A stretch of DNA of 64,000 nucleotides, taken from NCBI RefSeq assembly GCF_002735695.1, contig NZ_PDZH01000003.1, positions 1 to 64,000 on the forward strand, in the 5' to 3' direction. Below the pieces are notes generated by a model that had not been told where the DNA came from, did no database searches, and worked only from the letters and a program-made list of their open reading frames with translations. Below are positions 16,399-25,658 of the stretch, piece by piece (position 1 is the stretch's first letter; each line of letters begins with the position of its first letter). Source of the stretch: Chitinimonas sp. BJB300 (GTDB lineage Bacteria > Pseudomonadota > Gammaproteobacteria > Burkholderiales > Chitinimonadaceae). A program made the position numbers and the translations under genes.

Positions 16399-18099
16399 AT
16401 GCATATACTGACCCGTCCCGTCCCCTCTACTGCAGAACAGACACTGCTGGCTGCCGGTATACACCCCATCGAAGCGCGTATCTTTGCTGCGCGTGGTATC
16501 GAAAATCCGCAGGAGTTGGAAGCGGAATTCAAGCATCTGCTACCGGTTGATGCCCTCAAGGGTGCCCCGGAAGCCGCCAAGCGCCTTGCTGATGCCATTG
16601 CCCGGCAAGAACATATCCTCATCGTGGCTGATTACGATGCCGATGGCGCCACAGCCTGTGCGGTTGGCCTACGTGGTTTGAGTTTGTTTGGCGCCCGGGT
16701 TGAGTTTCTGGTGCCAAACCGTTTTGAATATGGCTATGGCCTGACGCCGGAGATCGTCGACCTGGCTGCGCATAAGCAACCCCAGCTGATTGTGACGGTA
16801 GACAACGGTATCGCCAGTGTGGCGGGTGTGGCGCGGGCGCATGAGCTGGGCATAGAGGTACTGGTTACTGACCACCATTTGCCCGGCGATAGCCTGCCTG
16901 ATGCCTTGATCGTGAACCCGAATCAACCGGGCTGCCCCTTTCCCAGCAAAAACCTGGCGGGCGTGGGTGTGATGTTTTATGTGCTGTTGGCGCTGCGGGC
17001 CGAATTACGGACACGTCAGGCTTTTGCCGATAAGCCTGAGCCCAACCTGGCGGATCTGCTCGACCTGGTGGCGCTGGGCACGGTGGCGGACGTTGTACGG
17101 CTCGATAACAATAACCGTATTCTGGTGGAGCAGGGCCTTAAGCGCATGCGTGCTGGGCGGGCCTGTGCCGGGATACTGGCGATTTTCCAGGCCGCTGGGC
17201 GCGAAATACGGCGTGCTAGCGCTTTCGACCTCGGTTTTATGGTTGGGCCGCGACTGAATGCAGCTGGCAGGCTGGATGACATGAGCCTTGGCATTGCATG
17301 CCTAGTGGCTGACAGCAGCGATGCCGCTTTGGCGATGGCGCGTGAACTGGATCAGCTGAACCGGGAGCGCCGTGGCATCGAAGCCGAAATGCAGAATGTG
17401 GCGGAAGCCAAGCTCGATGCCATTGCGGTAGATGATCGATACAGCCTCACGGTGTTCGACCCTGACTTTCACCAGGGCGTGGTGGGCCTTGTAGCCAGTC
17501 GGCTAAAGGACAGGCACCACCGCCCTACGATTGTTTTTGCAGCGGGTATGGCGGGCGAGATCAAGGGGTCGGGCCGGTCAATTCCCGGTTTGCATCTGCG
17601 CGACGCACTGGATTTGGTGGCCAAGCGGGAAAGTGGTTTGATCGCAAAGTTTGGTGGCCATGCCATGGCTGCGGGCCTGACCCTGGCAGACCCCGATGGC
17701 ATTGAACGCTTTCGCGCCAGCTTTGAAGCCGCCTGCCGTCTGTTGCTCAGTGAAACCGAACTCACTCGCACGGTTGAAGTTGATGGCGAACTTGGCCAGG
17801 GTACGTTATGCCTGGACTTGGCTGAACGGCTTGACCGACGTGTTTGGGGGCAGGGCTTCCCCGCACCGCGTTTTATTGGCCGCTTTCGGGTATGCAGCCA
17901 ACGGGTGGTTGGGGAAAAGCATTTGAAACTTCAGCTGGAAGGGCCGGATGGCGAACGTTTTGAAGCCATGCGCTTCCAGCACGCCGAACCGCTGCCGGAG
18001 AAGATCGAAGCGGTCTATCAATTGTCCGTCAATGAATGGCAAGGGCGACGCAGCCTGCAACTACTGGTCGAGCAGACCTTCGGTCAATCGACCACATAA
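16399..18099 (+). CDS. recJ: Single-stranded-DNA-specific exonuclease RecJ
   Basis: 566 residues. DHH-family motifs are in order: [10 protein letters not shown] (motif I, about residue 77), VTVDNG (motif II), VTDHHLPG (motif III) and GTVADVV (motif IV), then a DHHA1 domain with [11 protein letters not shown] and a C-terminal OB fold. It degrades ssDNA 5'-3' in recombination and mismatch repair. I prefer ATG 16399; the in-frame TTG at 16372 lies within the hairpin loop. Confidence 0.95.
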   Translation: MHILTRPVPSTAEQTLLAAGIHPIEARIFAARGIENPQELEAEFKHLLPVDALKGAPEAAKRLADAIARQEHILIVADYDADGATACAVGLRGLSLFGARVEFLVPNRFEYGYGLTPEIVDLAAHKQPQLIVTVDNGIASVAGVARAHELGIEVLVTDHHLPGDSLPDALIVNPNQPGCPFPSKNLAGVGVMFYVLLALRAELRTRQAFADKPEPNLADLLDLVALGTVADVVRLDNNNRILVEQGLKRMRAGRACAGILAIFQAAGREIRRASAFDLGFMVGPRLNAAGRLDDMSLGIACLVADSSDAALAMARELDQLNRERRGIEAEMQNVAEAKLDAIAVDDRYSLTVFDPDFHQGVVGLVASRLKDRHHRPTIVFAAGMAGEIKGSGRSIPGLHLRDALDLVAKRESGLIAKFGGHAMAAGLTLADPDGIERFRASFEAACRLLLSETELTRTVEVDGELGQGTLCLDLAERLDRRVWGQGFPAPRFIGRFRVCSQRVVGEKHLKLQLEGPDGERFEAMRFQHAEPLPEKIEAVYQLSVNEWQGRRSLQLLVEQTFGQSTT

Positions 18100-18122
18100 T
18101 TCAATACCAATCAGGAATCACC

Positions 18123-18878
18123 ATGTCCAATACCCGCGTCTTGCACGGCTTTCATGCCGTTACCGCCCGGCTTACTCGTTTACCCGACAGCGTGTTGGAA
18201 CTGTATGTCACGCGTGAGCGGAATGACCCACGCATGGCGGAGTTGCTCAAGCTGGCCCAGCAGACCGGCACGCGGTTGATCCCCGCTGATGCATCGCGCC
18301 TGGATGGCTTAACCGGCCACCGGCGTCACCAGGGTGTCGCGGCGGTTATCGATGCTAACAAGACGTTTGTGGCGCTGGAAGACGTGCTGGAAGATATTAC
18401 CGAACCGCCACTGATCTTGATTCTGGATGGCATCACCGACCCGCATAATCTGGGTGCCTGTCTGCGTGTGGCTGATGCCATGGGAGTGCATGCCGTGGTT
18501 GCGCCCAAGGATAAGTCGGTGGGCATCAATGCGACGGTGTCCAAGGTCGCGTGTGGGGCCGCCGAGATAGTGCCTTATATCGTGGTGACGAATCTGGCGC
18601 GGACATTGCGCGAGATCAAGGATGCAGGCATCTGGGTGGCCGGCACCGACATGGATACCCAAACCGATCTGTACCACTTTGACCAGACTGGCCCGCTGGC
18701 ATGGGTGATGGGTGCGGAGGGCGAGGGGATGCGGCGGCTGACGCGCGAACACTGTGATGTATTGGTCAGCATCCCGATGTTTGGTACCGTTGAGAGCTTG
18801 AATGTATCGGTGGCCAGTGGCATGTGCTTGTCTGAAAGCCGCCGCCAGCGTGTCGTGAAGGGCGAAGCCAAGCGCTAG
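18123..18878 (+). CDS. rlmB: 23S rRNA (guanosine-2'-O)-methyltransferase RlmB
   Basis: 251 residues. An N-terminal L30e-like substrate domain ([11 protein letters not shown]) precedes a SpoU domain with the three knot motifs: [25 protein letters not shown] and [15 protein letters not shown]. It methylates the ribose of G2251 in 23S rRNA. ATG 18123 has AGGA a few bases upstream; the longer frame from 18036 overlaps recJ and is not needed. It is probably cotranscribed with recJ (23-bp gap). Confidence 0.95.
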   Translation: MSNTRVLHGFHAVTARLTRLPDSVLELYVTRERNDPRMAELLKLAQQTGTRLIPADASRLDGLTGHRRHQGVAAVIDANKTFVALEDVLEDITEPPLILILDGITDPHNLGACLRVADAMGVHAVVAPKDKSVGINATVSKVACGAAEIVPYIVVTNLARTLREIKDAGIWVAGTDMDTQTDLYHFDQTGPLAWVMGAEGEGMRRLTREHCDVLVSIPMFGTVESLNVSVASGMCLSESRRQRVVKGEAKR

Positions 18879-18915
18879 AAAACTCAATGCAACCGAACCG
18901 GCGCTGATTCGGGAT

Positions 18916-18936
18916 AGGCAGGAAAGCTTCCTGCCT
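18916..18936. terminator. Bidirectional hairpin between rlmB and the KDO-transferase-like gene
   Basis: Perfect 9-bp stem AGGCAGGAA/TTCCTGCCT with a three-base loop between two convergent genes. Its right arm touches the stop codon of the minus-strand gene. No long T-run on either side. Confidence 0.6.
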
Positions 18937-20267
18937 TAATGCTGTACCAGCGCGGTCGAGGTTGGCTGGCCGACGAAACTGGCTTGCGCCTGATTGATAT
19001 AGGGTGCTGCCAGTTGCCAGGTGCGTTCGGTTGCACCACCAAAGCGAGCCAGCAGCCCGCTTACCTTGGACTGGCGGTTTTGCTGCGGGTTTTGGTCGAT
19101 TGAAGCCTGCCAGCTGCACGCCAGATCGTCCGCCTGGGTATGCAGGGTGATATCTCCGGCCTCACTCAGGACCTTGAAAACCGGGTAGCTGGGATAAGTC
19201 GCATCCCAATTGGGCAGGGCCGTTACTTCCAGGCCGGCGGAAAGAGGCTCGAGCAGATTGTGGTCCTTCCCGATGTGGCTACAGGCACCAAACCGGAATG
19301 CATCGCGCAATTCGCCAATGGTGTCGAGCACGAGGCAATCAGCATGGCTGTCTTTGCCGCTTGCCAACATTTCGGTGCGTAACTGGTACCCCAGACCATG
19401 TTGTGCGCATTGTTGGGCAATATGGTGCATAACGACAGGATTTTCGGGATGGCGTGGGGCGAGCAGCAGCCGTACGGCAGGCGCCTGCCGGTGGATTTTT
19501 GCAAAGGCGGCAAATATCAGTGCCTGTTCGTCAGCATCAGTGACGGAGCCGGCGACAATGGTTGGGCGTTTGGTTTGCTGTAGCCAGCTTGCAAGACGGC
19601 GTTGGTCGGTTGTGCCGTTATCGGGTGCGATGGCGAGTGCGTCGAATTTCATATTGCCGCAGACATGGACTGAGAGCGGCTGGGCCCCGTGTTCCAGCGC
19701 AAATATCGACCCGGCGTCGTCCTGCATGCAGATCAAATCAAACGCGCGTAGCCAGGCTTTGCCTAACAATCTGCGTTCGAGTGCATCCGCGCGGCAGCTT
19801 GGCTGATAGCGATAGGGCCAACCATTGACCAGCAGTCGTGGTGCGCCAGCCTGCTGGGCAGCATGGACCCAGGCATAGGGCAGGCGACAAGGCGCATCGG
19901 AAGGCTGTAGGGGAATCTCCGATACCAGAAACAACAGGGGCGGGTAGGAAGCCGCCAGTTGATAGGCTTCGCGCGGATCGTCGGATATTTCCGCTACCAG
20001 GGCGGTTGGGTAGCGCTTGAGATAGGGTTCGCGGTATATCTTGCGATCAGTCAGGATAACCCAGTGTTGTGGTGGAATAACCAGCGCCAGCCGGGCCAGA
20101 AAACCGGCAATAGCATTCATTTCGCCAATGGTGGAGAGAAACAGCCAGAGTGACGGCTTGGGAGAGGTAGTGCCCAACAACTGTCGGGTCGGTTTTCCCA
20201 GCCGGGTTAATCCATCGAGTGCACTGAAAATATGCCAGCGGAGGGAGTGTCTGAATCCATCTTGCAT
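18936..20267 (-). CDS. 3-deoxy-D-manno-octulosonate (KDO) transferase-like glycosyltransferase
   Basis: 443 residues with the GT30/WaaA plan: an N-terminal half with STIGEMNA (the glutamate matches the catalytic Glu of WaaA) and a C-terminal GT-B domain with LAPRHPE, VLDTIGEL and the nucleotide-sugar loop KDHNLLEPLSAG. WaaA itself has GGHN at this last site, so the change to GKDHN and the generally low similarity suggest a paralogue. It should transfer KDO or a related sugar to a lipid acceptor. The isolated setting gives no further clue. Confidence 0.72.
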   Translation of the reverse strand: MQDGFRHSLRWHIFSALDGLTRLGKPTRQLLGTTSPKPSLWLFLSTIGEMNAIAGFLARLALVIPPQHWVILTDRKIYREPYLKRYPTALVAEISDDPREAYQLAASYPPLLFLVSEIPLQPSDAPCRLPYAWVHAAQQAGAPRLLVNGWPYRYQPSCRADALERRLLGKAWLRAFDLICMQDDAGSIFALEHGAQPLSVHVCGNMKFDALAIAPDNGTTDQRRLASWLQQTKRPTIVAGSVTDADEQALIFAAFAKIHRQAPAVRLLLAPRHPENPVVMHHIAQQCAQHGLGYQLRTEMLASGKDSHADCLVLDTIGELRDAFRFGACSHIGKDHNLLEPLSAGLEVTALPNWDATYPSYPVFKVLSEAGDITLHTQADDLACSWQASIDQNPQQNRQSKVSGLLARFGGATERTWQLAAPYINQAQASFVGQPTSTALVQH

Positions 20268-20652
20268 AATTGATTCATTTCCTTTTGGACGACAGCAAAA
20301 CCAATAGATAGACTAATAACGGGTGTGCCTATAACCCCCCGGGTAGCGGGCCGGTTTATTTCGATACTATGGACTACTGAGACGGTATGTAAGGCTGTCG
20401 GTATATCTTTTTCATGATATGAAGCATCGCAATGGTGCTCGCTAGGACGAGCGGTGAAGAAATTTGGCAGGCTGCATTAACTGATCTTCTTTATTTGCAA
20501 ATAAATTGAATTTAATAATATTCAAATTAATAGGATTTTGGTGATTAATGAGTCGGTCGATCATTCACTCTGTATATTTAGTCGCTAGGATAGTCGACAA
20601 TGCTGGCGACGCGATAGACTGTATCTAAGGGATTTAAGTCTGGAGAAATGGT
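20268..20652. other. 385-bp divergent intergenic region
   Basis: Separates the KDO-transferase-like gene (minus) from the TPR gene (plus). The middle (about 20480-20560) is very AT-rich and carries two adjacent palindromes, listed separately. I see no RNA gene. Confidence 0.5.
20490..20525. promoter_or_regulatory. Two adjacent AT-rich palindromes, candidate operator
   Basis: A perfect 16-bp palindrome TTTATTTGCAAATAAA (20490-20505) is followed at once by an inverted repeat TTGAAT-N8-ATTCAA (20506-20525). The pair sits about 130 bp before the TPR gene. The symmetry suggests a dimeric regulator site; the protein is unknown. Confidence 0.4.
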
Positions 20653-21372
20653 GTGAAGAGGTTTTGTGGCCGGTTGCTGCTGGGTATCAGCCTATTGCTG
20701 GGTAATAGCCTTGTCCAGGCGGACGAGATCGAATGCGGTTCCTTGTCCAATGGTTTTGGTCCGTATGATTTTCGTCACCAGTTTGGCGAGCCCAAGCGCC
20801 TTGTTGAAAGTGCGCACTTCCCACCGTATGTGGAATCTTTGCTACGTGGCCGGACTGCAGATGCGGTGGGGGGAGATATCGACTACACCTTGCGCGCCTT
20901 TCCCAACCATCATCGTGCGCTCTTGTCGATGATGAATCTGGCAACGCGGGAACACACCCGCAAGCCGCCTGGTTCGCGGTTTACGATTGAGTGCTGGCTT
21001 GACCGAGCCGAGCGCTTTGCACCCGATGACGGCATGGTCAAGGTGCTGTGGGCAACCTGGATGATCAAGCAGGGGAATAAAAAGGAGGCGGAAGAAAAAC
21101 TAAAGGCGGGTGTAGCGCTGGCACCGGAATCGAATGCGAATTTCGACTATAGCGTCGGTTTGGCTTATTTTGACTTGCGGCGTTATGACTTGTCATTGGC
21201 AGCAGCTCATCGCGCCTATCAGGCGGGTTTTCCACTGCCGGGTTTGAAGCAGAAGTTAAAGAAGGCTGGGCAATGGCGGGATGCACCACCGCTGCCGCCC
21301 CCCTCCCCGGAACCTGATGCGGCAAGCGGTAGTTCGGCAGCGGTAACTACGCCGGAGCGGCTGGCTCAATAA
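20653..21372 (+). CDS. Exported TPR-repeat protein of unknown function
   Basis: 239 residues with a signal peptide (KRFCGRLLLGISLLLGNSLVQA, cleavage after about residue 23), TPR-like helices between about 90 and 200 (YTLRAFPNHHRALLSM; SVGLAYFDLRRYDLSLAAAHRAY) and a Pro-rich, Ser/Ala tail. The GTG start at 20653 is supported by GGAG at 20642. It is probably periplasmic, perhaps a scaffold. A strong hairpin follows. Confidence 0.72.
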   Translation: MKRFCGRLLLGISLLLGNSLVQADEIECGSLSNGFGPYDFRHQFGEPKRLVESAHFPPYVESLLRGRTADAVGGDIDYTLRAFPNHHRALLSMMNLATREHTRKPPGSRFTIECWLDRAERFAPDDGMVKVLWATWMIKQGNKKEAEEKLKAGVALAPESNANFDYSVGLAYFDLRRYDLSLAAAHRAYQAGFPLPGLKQKLKKAGQWRDAPPLPPPSPEPDAASGSSAAVTTPERLAQ

Positions 21373-21398
21373 GGTGACATGAAGAATGGAGAGGAATC

Positions 21399-21428
21399 TC
21401 AGAGGAGGAAATAATTCCCCTCCTCTGA
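21399..21428. terminator. Bidirectional hairpin between TPR and GDPD genes
   Basis: Perfect 10-bp stem TCAGAGGAGG/CCTCCTCTGA with a 10-base AT-rich loop, between two convergent genes. Confidence 0.65.
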
Positions 21429-21439
21429 ATCATCGGCGG

Positions 21440-22720
21440 CTAGCTATTTATTGCTAGCCATGTTGAAAATGACGGTGGTTTTTTAATCCCTTCACGCAAT
21501 AGATGGCTGTTGTCCTGCTGGTCGCGTGGCTGATAGAAGTAGAAGCTATCCTCCCCACTTTCCAAGTTCTTATGCATCATCTGGATGCCAATGCCGCTCA
21601 TTAGAATGCTGGATTCTAAGAGCACTTTGCGTGCGTCATCAATATTGTCGCATTTGAAGAATGTATCCACGCGTTTACTGATTTCCAGAAGTGTATTGGC
21701 AAAGTCACGATTTTCACCATATTGCCGGAAGTCAGATGTTGACGCATGAATCTCCTTGTTGTTGGCCAGGGCCAATTCTATAAGTGGGTTGCGAATATCC
21801 CATAAAATCCCGTCATATCCGGTGAACCCGTTTCCTTCAACCAGCTGCTTCAGTTGCTGAATATTGTTTGCTTGGTATTCGGCATTAGGCTTAAGTGAAA
21901 AGTCGGCGTTGACATTCTCCTTACCGAACAGATCAGACGTTTTTATACCGGGTGCGATTCTTATATCGTTCAACCCGCGTTCTTCCGCGGCGTCTTTCAG
22001 ACTAATCAGTGCTTGATGGTGGAAAGAACAAAACACGATGTTATTGAGGCAGACACCTGAGTTTTGGGAAAATGTTTCAGAAAGTAGGTCGATAGTTTCC
22101 GCGATAGCAGAGGCATCTTTTAGCTCAATATTGAGGACTACCTGGGTTTTATTATTTTTGGCTAGAACTTCATTGGCATTGCCCACCATTTCCAGCACTT
22201 CGGAGAGTGTGGGCATCGTTTCACCATTGGGGCCAATAGAAATATTTTTCAGTTCATCGACCGTTCTTTTACCCACCAAATAGGAATTTTTTGTTTCACC
22301 AGCGGGTAGATTCCCACCTTTTTTATCTGCACCAAACTCATTTCGCCATATTTCGTCGTCATGAGTGACGACAATTATTCCGTCTGCAGACTTGAATATA
22401 TCAATTTCAATTGCGTCCGCACCTTGGAGAATGGCATGTTTTATTGATTGCAAACTGTTTTCGGGTAGATAATCTTTGGGAAATGTTTGCCCAAAAACAC
22501 TAGTGGGCCCCATGCCACGGTGTGCTGTAAGCAAGAGATGATGACCTGTGCGTTCCTTTAGCAATTCGCTGTGATATTTCCCTATCATCATTTGGTCAAT
22601 ATCATTTTCGCTAAAATGCGTAAGGTCGCCTGTGTTGTCCTTTTTTGGACTTTGGCTACTTTCAATATTTTGGTTACGACTAATATTGTTTGTGGCGAAA
22701 TTAATGCTGTCCAGGCCCAT
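21440..22720 (-). CDS. Glycerophosphodiester phosphodiesterase-family protein, candidate secreted effector
   Basis: 426 residues. The GDPD catalytic set is visible: AHRGM (His67, Arg68), PENS, EIDIF and the second His in VTHDDEIWR, with a Lys in NIELKDAS. The enzyme family cleaves glycerophosphodiesters to glycerol-3-phosphate and an alcohol. There is no signal peptide; instead a polar Asn/Ser-rich stretch of about 55 residues precedes the domain, as in some type III or VI effectors. The gene and its upstream region are visibly AT-richer than the neighbours, which suggests transfer. It is a lone gene between housekeeping loci. The effector role is inference. Confidence 0.75.
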   Translation of the reverse strand: MGLDSINFATNNISRNQNIESSQSPKKDNTGDLTHFSENDIDQMMIGKYHSELLKERTGHHLLLTAHRGMGPTSVFGQTFPKDYLPENSLQSIKHAILQGADAIEIDIFKSADGIIVVTHDDEIWRNEFGADKKGGNLPAGETKNSYLVGKRTVDELKNISIGPNGETMPTLSEVLEMVGNANEVLAKNNKTQVVLNIELKDASAIAETIDLLSETFSQNSGVCLNNIVFCSFHHQALISLKDAAEERGLNDIRIAPGIKTSDLFGKENVNADFSLKPNAEYQANNIQQLKQLVEGNGFTGYDGILWDIRNPLIELALANNKEIHASTSDFRQYGENRDFANTLLEISKRVDTFFKCDNIDDARKVLLESSILMSGIGIQMMHKNLESGEDSFYFYQPRDQQDNSHLLREGIKKPPSFSTWLAINS

Positions 22721-23164
22721 TTGCTCACCTCTTTACGTAAGAAAAATTAATTTCGAAGTGAAATCATCTTCCGCTGGAGGTGCTGCAATTGATTTCATTT
22801 TTAGGCAAAAATTTATGTTTTTCGACAAGCACTTAAATAAGCATAGTATTATGATTAAATATATATGTTATTGGTATAATATAATTATCTTTGTTGTAAG
22901 CCTCTAAGTTAGGACGGCGAAGTTAAAATTCTTTTTCCAGGCGGTATATCAGGCGAGTTGCTTGATCGTGGTATAGCAAGCTAGCGGCCTTGCATTCGGT
23001 CATAGGGGGCGCTTCTGCAGCATCAATCGTGCTGGTAAACCCTTGTATCTGGCTTTTTCGACCCCATTTGTGCCGGGTTGGTCCGATTTGTGGACGGGCC
23101 ATATGGGTATGTATAAAAAATCCAAGCGGTTGCCATCGCGCTACCGCCCTGTAGATGGATTCTC
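22721..23164. other. 444-bp intergenic region
   Basis: Very AT-rich from 22740 to about 22920, consistent with the promoter of the GDPD gene and the edge of an acquired segment, then normal composition up to ribA. I looked for an FMN riboswitch before ribA and do not see its conserved core. Confidence 0.5.
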
Positions 23165-23761
23165 ATGGTTTCACTAAAAGACAGTGTCGGCATACCACTC
23201 AAGGATTTGCCGGCAGGTTCGGAGTTTTTTACTTTCGATGGTTTTGGCGATGATGAACATATCGCCGTTGCGTTTGCGCCATGGCGGCAGCAGGACGTAC
23301 CGTTGGTGCGCGTCCATTCGGAATGTTTGACCGGTGAGGTATTTGGCTCAGAGTTGTGCGACTGCGGCCCGCAGTTACACGAAGCGCTCAAGATGTTCAG
23401 CCGCGAAGGTGGCATCTTGTTGTATCTGCGCCAGGAAGGCCGAGGTATTGGCTTGTATGCCAAGTTGGCGGCTTATCGCCTTCAGCAGCAAGGCATGGAT
23501 ACCTTTGAAGCAAACCGTTGCCTGAATCTACCGGAAGACGGCCGTAGTTTCGAACCGGCGGCTCAGATGCTCAAAGCGATGGGCGTCGGTAAAGTGCGCC
23601 TATTGAGCAACAACCCGGATAAGTCGGCACAGCTGCAAAGCTATGGCATCGAGGTCGTGGAAACGCTCTCTACAGGGGTGTTTGGCACCAAGAGCAACCG
23701 TAACTATCTGGCGGCCAAAGTGCGAAAGCGCCAGCACAAAATCAAGCTGGACGACCTCTGA
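23165..23761 (+). CDS. ribA: GTP cyclohydrolase II (RibA)
   Basis: 198 residues, full length for a stand-alone RibA. It has the zinc-binding cysteines in HSECLTGEVFGSELCDCG, the catalytic region RQEGRGIGLYAKL and the NNPDK substrate segment. It opens GTP to the first riboflavin-pathway intermediate. It is not fused to RibB and has no other rib gene beside it. The C-terminal region (GTKSNRNYLAAKVRKRQH) differs somewhat from the E. coli enzyme but fits beta-proteobacterial members. Confidence 0.9.
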   Translation: MVSLKDSVGIPLKDLPAGSEFFTFDGFGDDEHIAVAFAPWRQQDVPLVRVHSECLTGEVFGSELCDCGPQLHEALKMFSREGGILLYLRQEGRGIGLYAKLAAYRLQQQGMDTFEANRCLNLPEDGRSFEPAAQMLKAMGVGKVRLLSNNPDKSAQLQSYGIEVVETLSTGVFGTKSNRNYLAAKVRKRQHKIKLDDL

Positions 23762-23794
23762 CCCTGGCATGGTCATAGCGAGACTGGCAGTAAT

Positions 23795-23820
23795 AAAAAC
23801 CGGGTTGATGCCCGGTTTTT
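23795..23820. terminator. Bidirectional terminator between ribA and the exopolysaccharide operon
   Basis: Perfect 10-bp stem AAAAACCGGG/CCCGGTTTTT with a 6-base loop. T-runs exist in both directions, so it can end both ribA and the long minus-strand operon. Confidence 0.9.
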
Positions 23821-23836
23821 GTTATATCGCTTGCAC

Positions 23837-25564
23837 TTAGTTCAGCTTGTATTGCGGTGCTTTGGCGCGTAGCCATTGTTCCAACATCATCAGAATCCAC
23901 ACCATTTCGCCGTAATAGCCGGGGTGCTCGGCCAGTTTTTCATCGAGCAGGCTGGCGATGAAGTCAGGGCGGACGACGCCGCGACTCGCCAAGCTTTGTA
24001 GCGATTCGGTAGCCAGGGTGCGCAAACCGGCATGCTGGGTGGCCCATACCCCAAAGGGTAAGCCGAACCCCTGTTTCTTCTTGGTGATGATTTCATCGGG
24101 CAGGAACCCACGCAGTGCTTCCTTGAAGAACCAACGTAGTTTGAGCCCTTTGAGCTTGTATTCCGCTGGCAGCTTGAGCGAAAACGCCAGCAAACGCTCG
24201 TCCAGCATGGGAAAGCCCACGGCGATGCCTGCCAGCTGGGTAGTGCCGCATACCTTGGGTAGGTCGTTTTCCGCCAATGTGTAACGCCAGTCGAAGGCCA
24301 GCACCTGGTCGATAGGGATATCACTTCTGGTTTGCGCCCAAATTTCACGTTGTTGCTGGGCTGGCCCCGTGATATCGACCTGGGCGATAAAGCCCGGGGT
24401 CAGCACTTTATCGATGCCCAGGCGCAGGAGCAGGTTGTACATCTGCAAACGATCGGGCATGGGTACCTTGGCTTGCTCCACATAGCTGGCTGCCTTGCGC
24501 AGAAAGGGGACCCTCCCCAATGACTCCAGTTCCAGGAAGGGTTCCATCACGCCAGTACGCAGCTGAGGCGGCAAGTGCTGATACCAGCCAAAAACTCGCT
24601 GCTTGGCGTAACGGCTGTTGCCGCCGAACAGCTCGTCGCCACCATCGCCCGCCAGCATCTTTTCGCGCCCATCGGCCTTCGCCATCTTGGCGCAGTAATA
24701 CGCGGGCAAGGCGGAGGAATTACCAAACGGTTGGTCATAGTGGGCCGCGACTTCGGCAATACTGCGAACCAAATCGTCCGGCGTGACGTAGTACTCGTGG
24801 TGTTTGGTCTTGAAATGCTTGGCGGCAATACGGGCGAAGGCCATTTCATCGTAGCCGGCAGCATCAAAGCCGATGGAGTAGCTGTTGGCGGGCTGGTTAC
24901 CCACTGCGCTCAGCATGCCAGCTACGGTGGAGCTGTCCGTACCGCCACTGAGGAAGCAACCGACTTTGTCCGGCTCAATTTGCCCCACCTGCGTGGTGAC
25001 CGAATCTTTCAAAATCTGCCGGAAGTCATTACGCAGTGAATCGAAAGAAGTGTGATGGTCTTCGTCAAAGGTGGCCAGCCAATAGGGGGCGACTTTCAAT
25101 TCGCCCCCTTCAAATAACGCATAGTGAGCGGGCGGCAGACGCATCACGCCTTTGAAAATAGTGCGTGGCGACGGAATAACGTGGAAGAACAGATAATCGA
25201 AAATCGCCTGTGGGTCGATTTGCGCTTCACGTGTGCTATCAGCGTTGACCAGCTCGTCGGCACGATGGGCGAAGAGCAGGCGGTTACCTTCCTGCCGGTA
25301 GCACAAGGTACGGGTGGCGAAGCGGTCTACTGCGAGAAAAACCCGATATTGGGCATCACGGATCGCCACGGCAAACTCACCGCTTACCCCCGCTGCGCAC
25401 TGTACACCATCCCGCTGGAAAGCCGCCAGCCAGGCGGCTGCCACGCCTTCGGTCTTGGCCAGCTTGTCAAAATTCGCATCGGAAAAACGAGGGTTGCCTT
25501 TGCATAACACGCTGCTGCTGGCCTGGCTGCTGGTAGGGTTCGATGCGCTGAGTATCATGGTCAA
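23837..25564 (-). CDS. Asparagine-synthase-like ligase without the N-terminal cysteine
   Basis: 575 residues. The C-terminal synthase domain is intact: FLSGGTDSSTVAG (PP-loop, about residue 208), AGDGGDELFGG and KKKQGFGLP. The N-terminal glutaminase fold is recognisable (GVSGEFAVAIRD; AVDRFATRTLCY), but the chain begins MTMILSAS and lacks the Cys2 nucleophile needed to hydrolyse glutamine. It therefore probably activates a carboxylate with ATP and uses another amine or free ammonia. It is the last gene of the twelve-gene exopolysaccharide operon, where amidotransferases normally occur in exosortase-A loci. Confidence 0.85.
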   Translation of the reverse strand: MTMILSASNPTSSQASSSVLCKGNPRFSDANFDKLAKTEGVAAAWLAAFQRDGVQCAAGVSGEFAVAIRDAQYRVFLAVDRFATRTLCYRQEGNRLLFAHRADELVNADSTREAQIDPQAIFDYLFFHVIPSPRTIFKGVMRLPPAHYALFEGGELKVAPYWLATFDEDHHTSFDSLRNDFRQILKDSVTTQVGQIEPDKVGCFLSGGTDSSTVAGMLSAVGNQPANSYSIGFDAAGYDEMAFARIAAKHFKTKHHEYYVTPDDLVRSIAEVAAHYDQPFGNSSALPAYYCAKMAKADGREKMLAGDGGDELFGGNSRYAKQRVFGWYQHLPPQLRTGVMEPFLELESLGRVPFLRKAASYVEQAKVPMPDRLQMYNLLLRLGIDKVLTPGFIAQVDITGPAQQQREIWAQTRSDIPIDQVLAFDWRYTLAENDLPKVCGTTQLAGIAVGFPMLDERLLAFSLKLPAEYKLKGLKLRWFFKEALRGFLPDEIITKKKQGFGLPFGVWATQHAGLRTLATESLQSLASRGVVRPDFIASLLDEKLAEHPGYYGEMVWILMMLEQWLRAKAPQYKLN

Positions 25565-25658
25565 ATCATCCGCCGTATTTTTGGTTCAAAGGCTTTATCA
25601 ATGCAGGCTGGTAGGGGATCGCTAAGCGCCAGCCTTCGGGTTGATGCGGTGTTCGTGT

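Noticed and set aside
22921-23164. FMN riboswitch before ribA
   Set aside because: The conserved riboswitch core (AGGG ... GCGGGG ... CCCGCGAG-type blocks) is absent.
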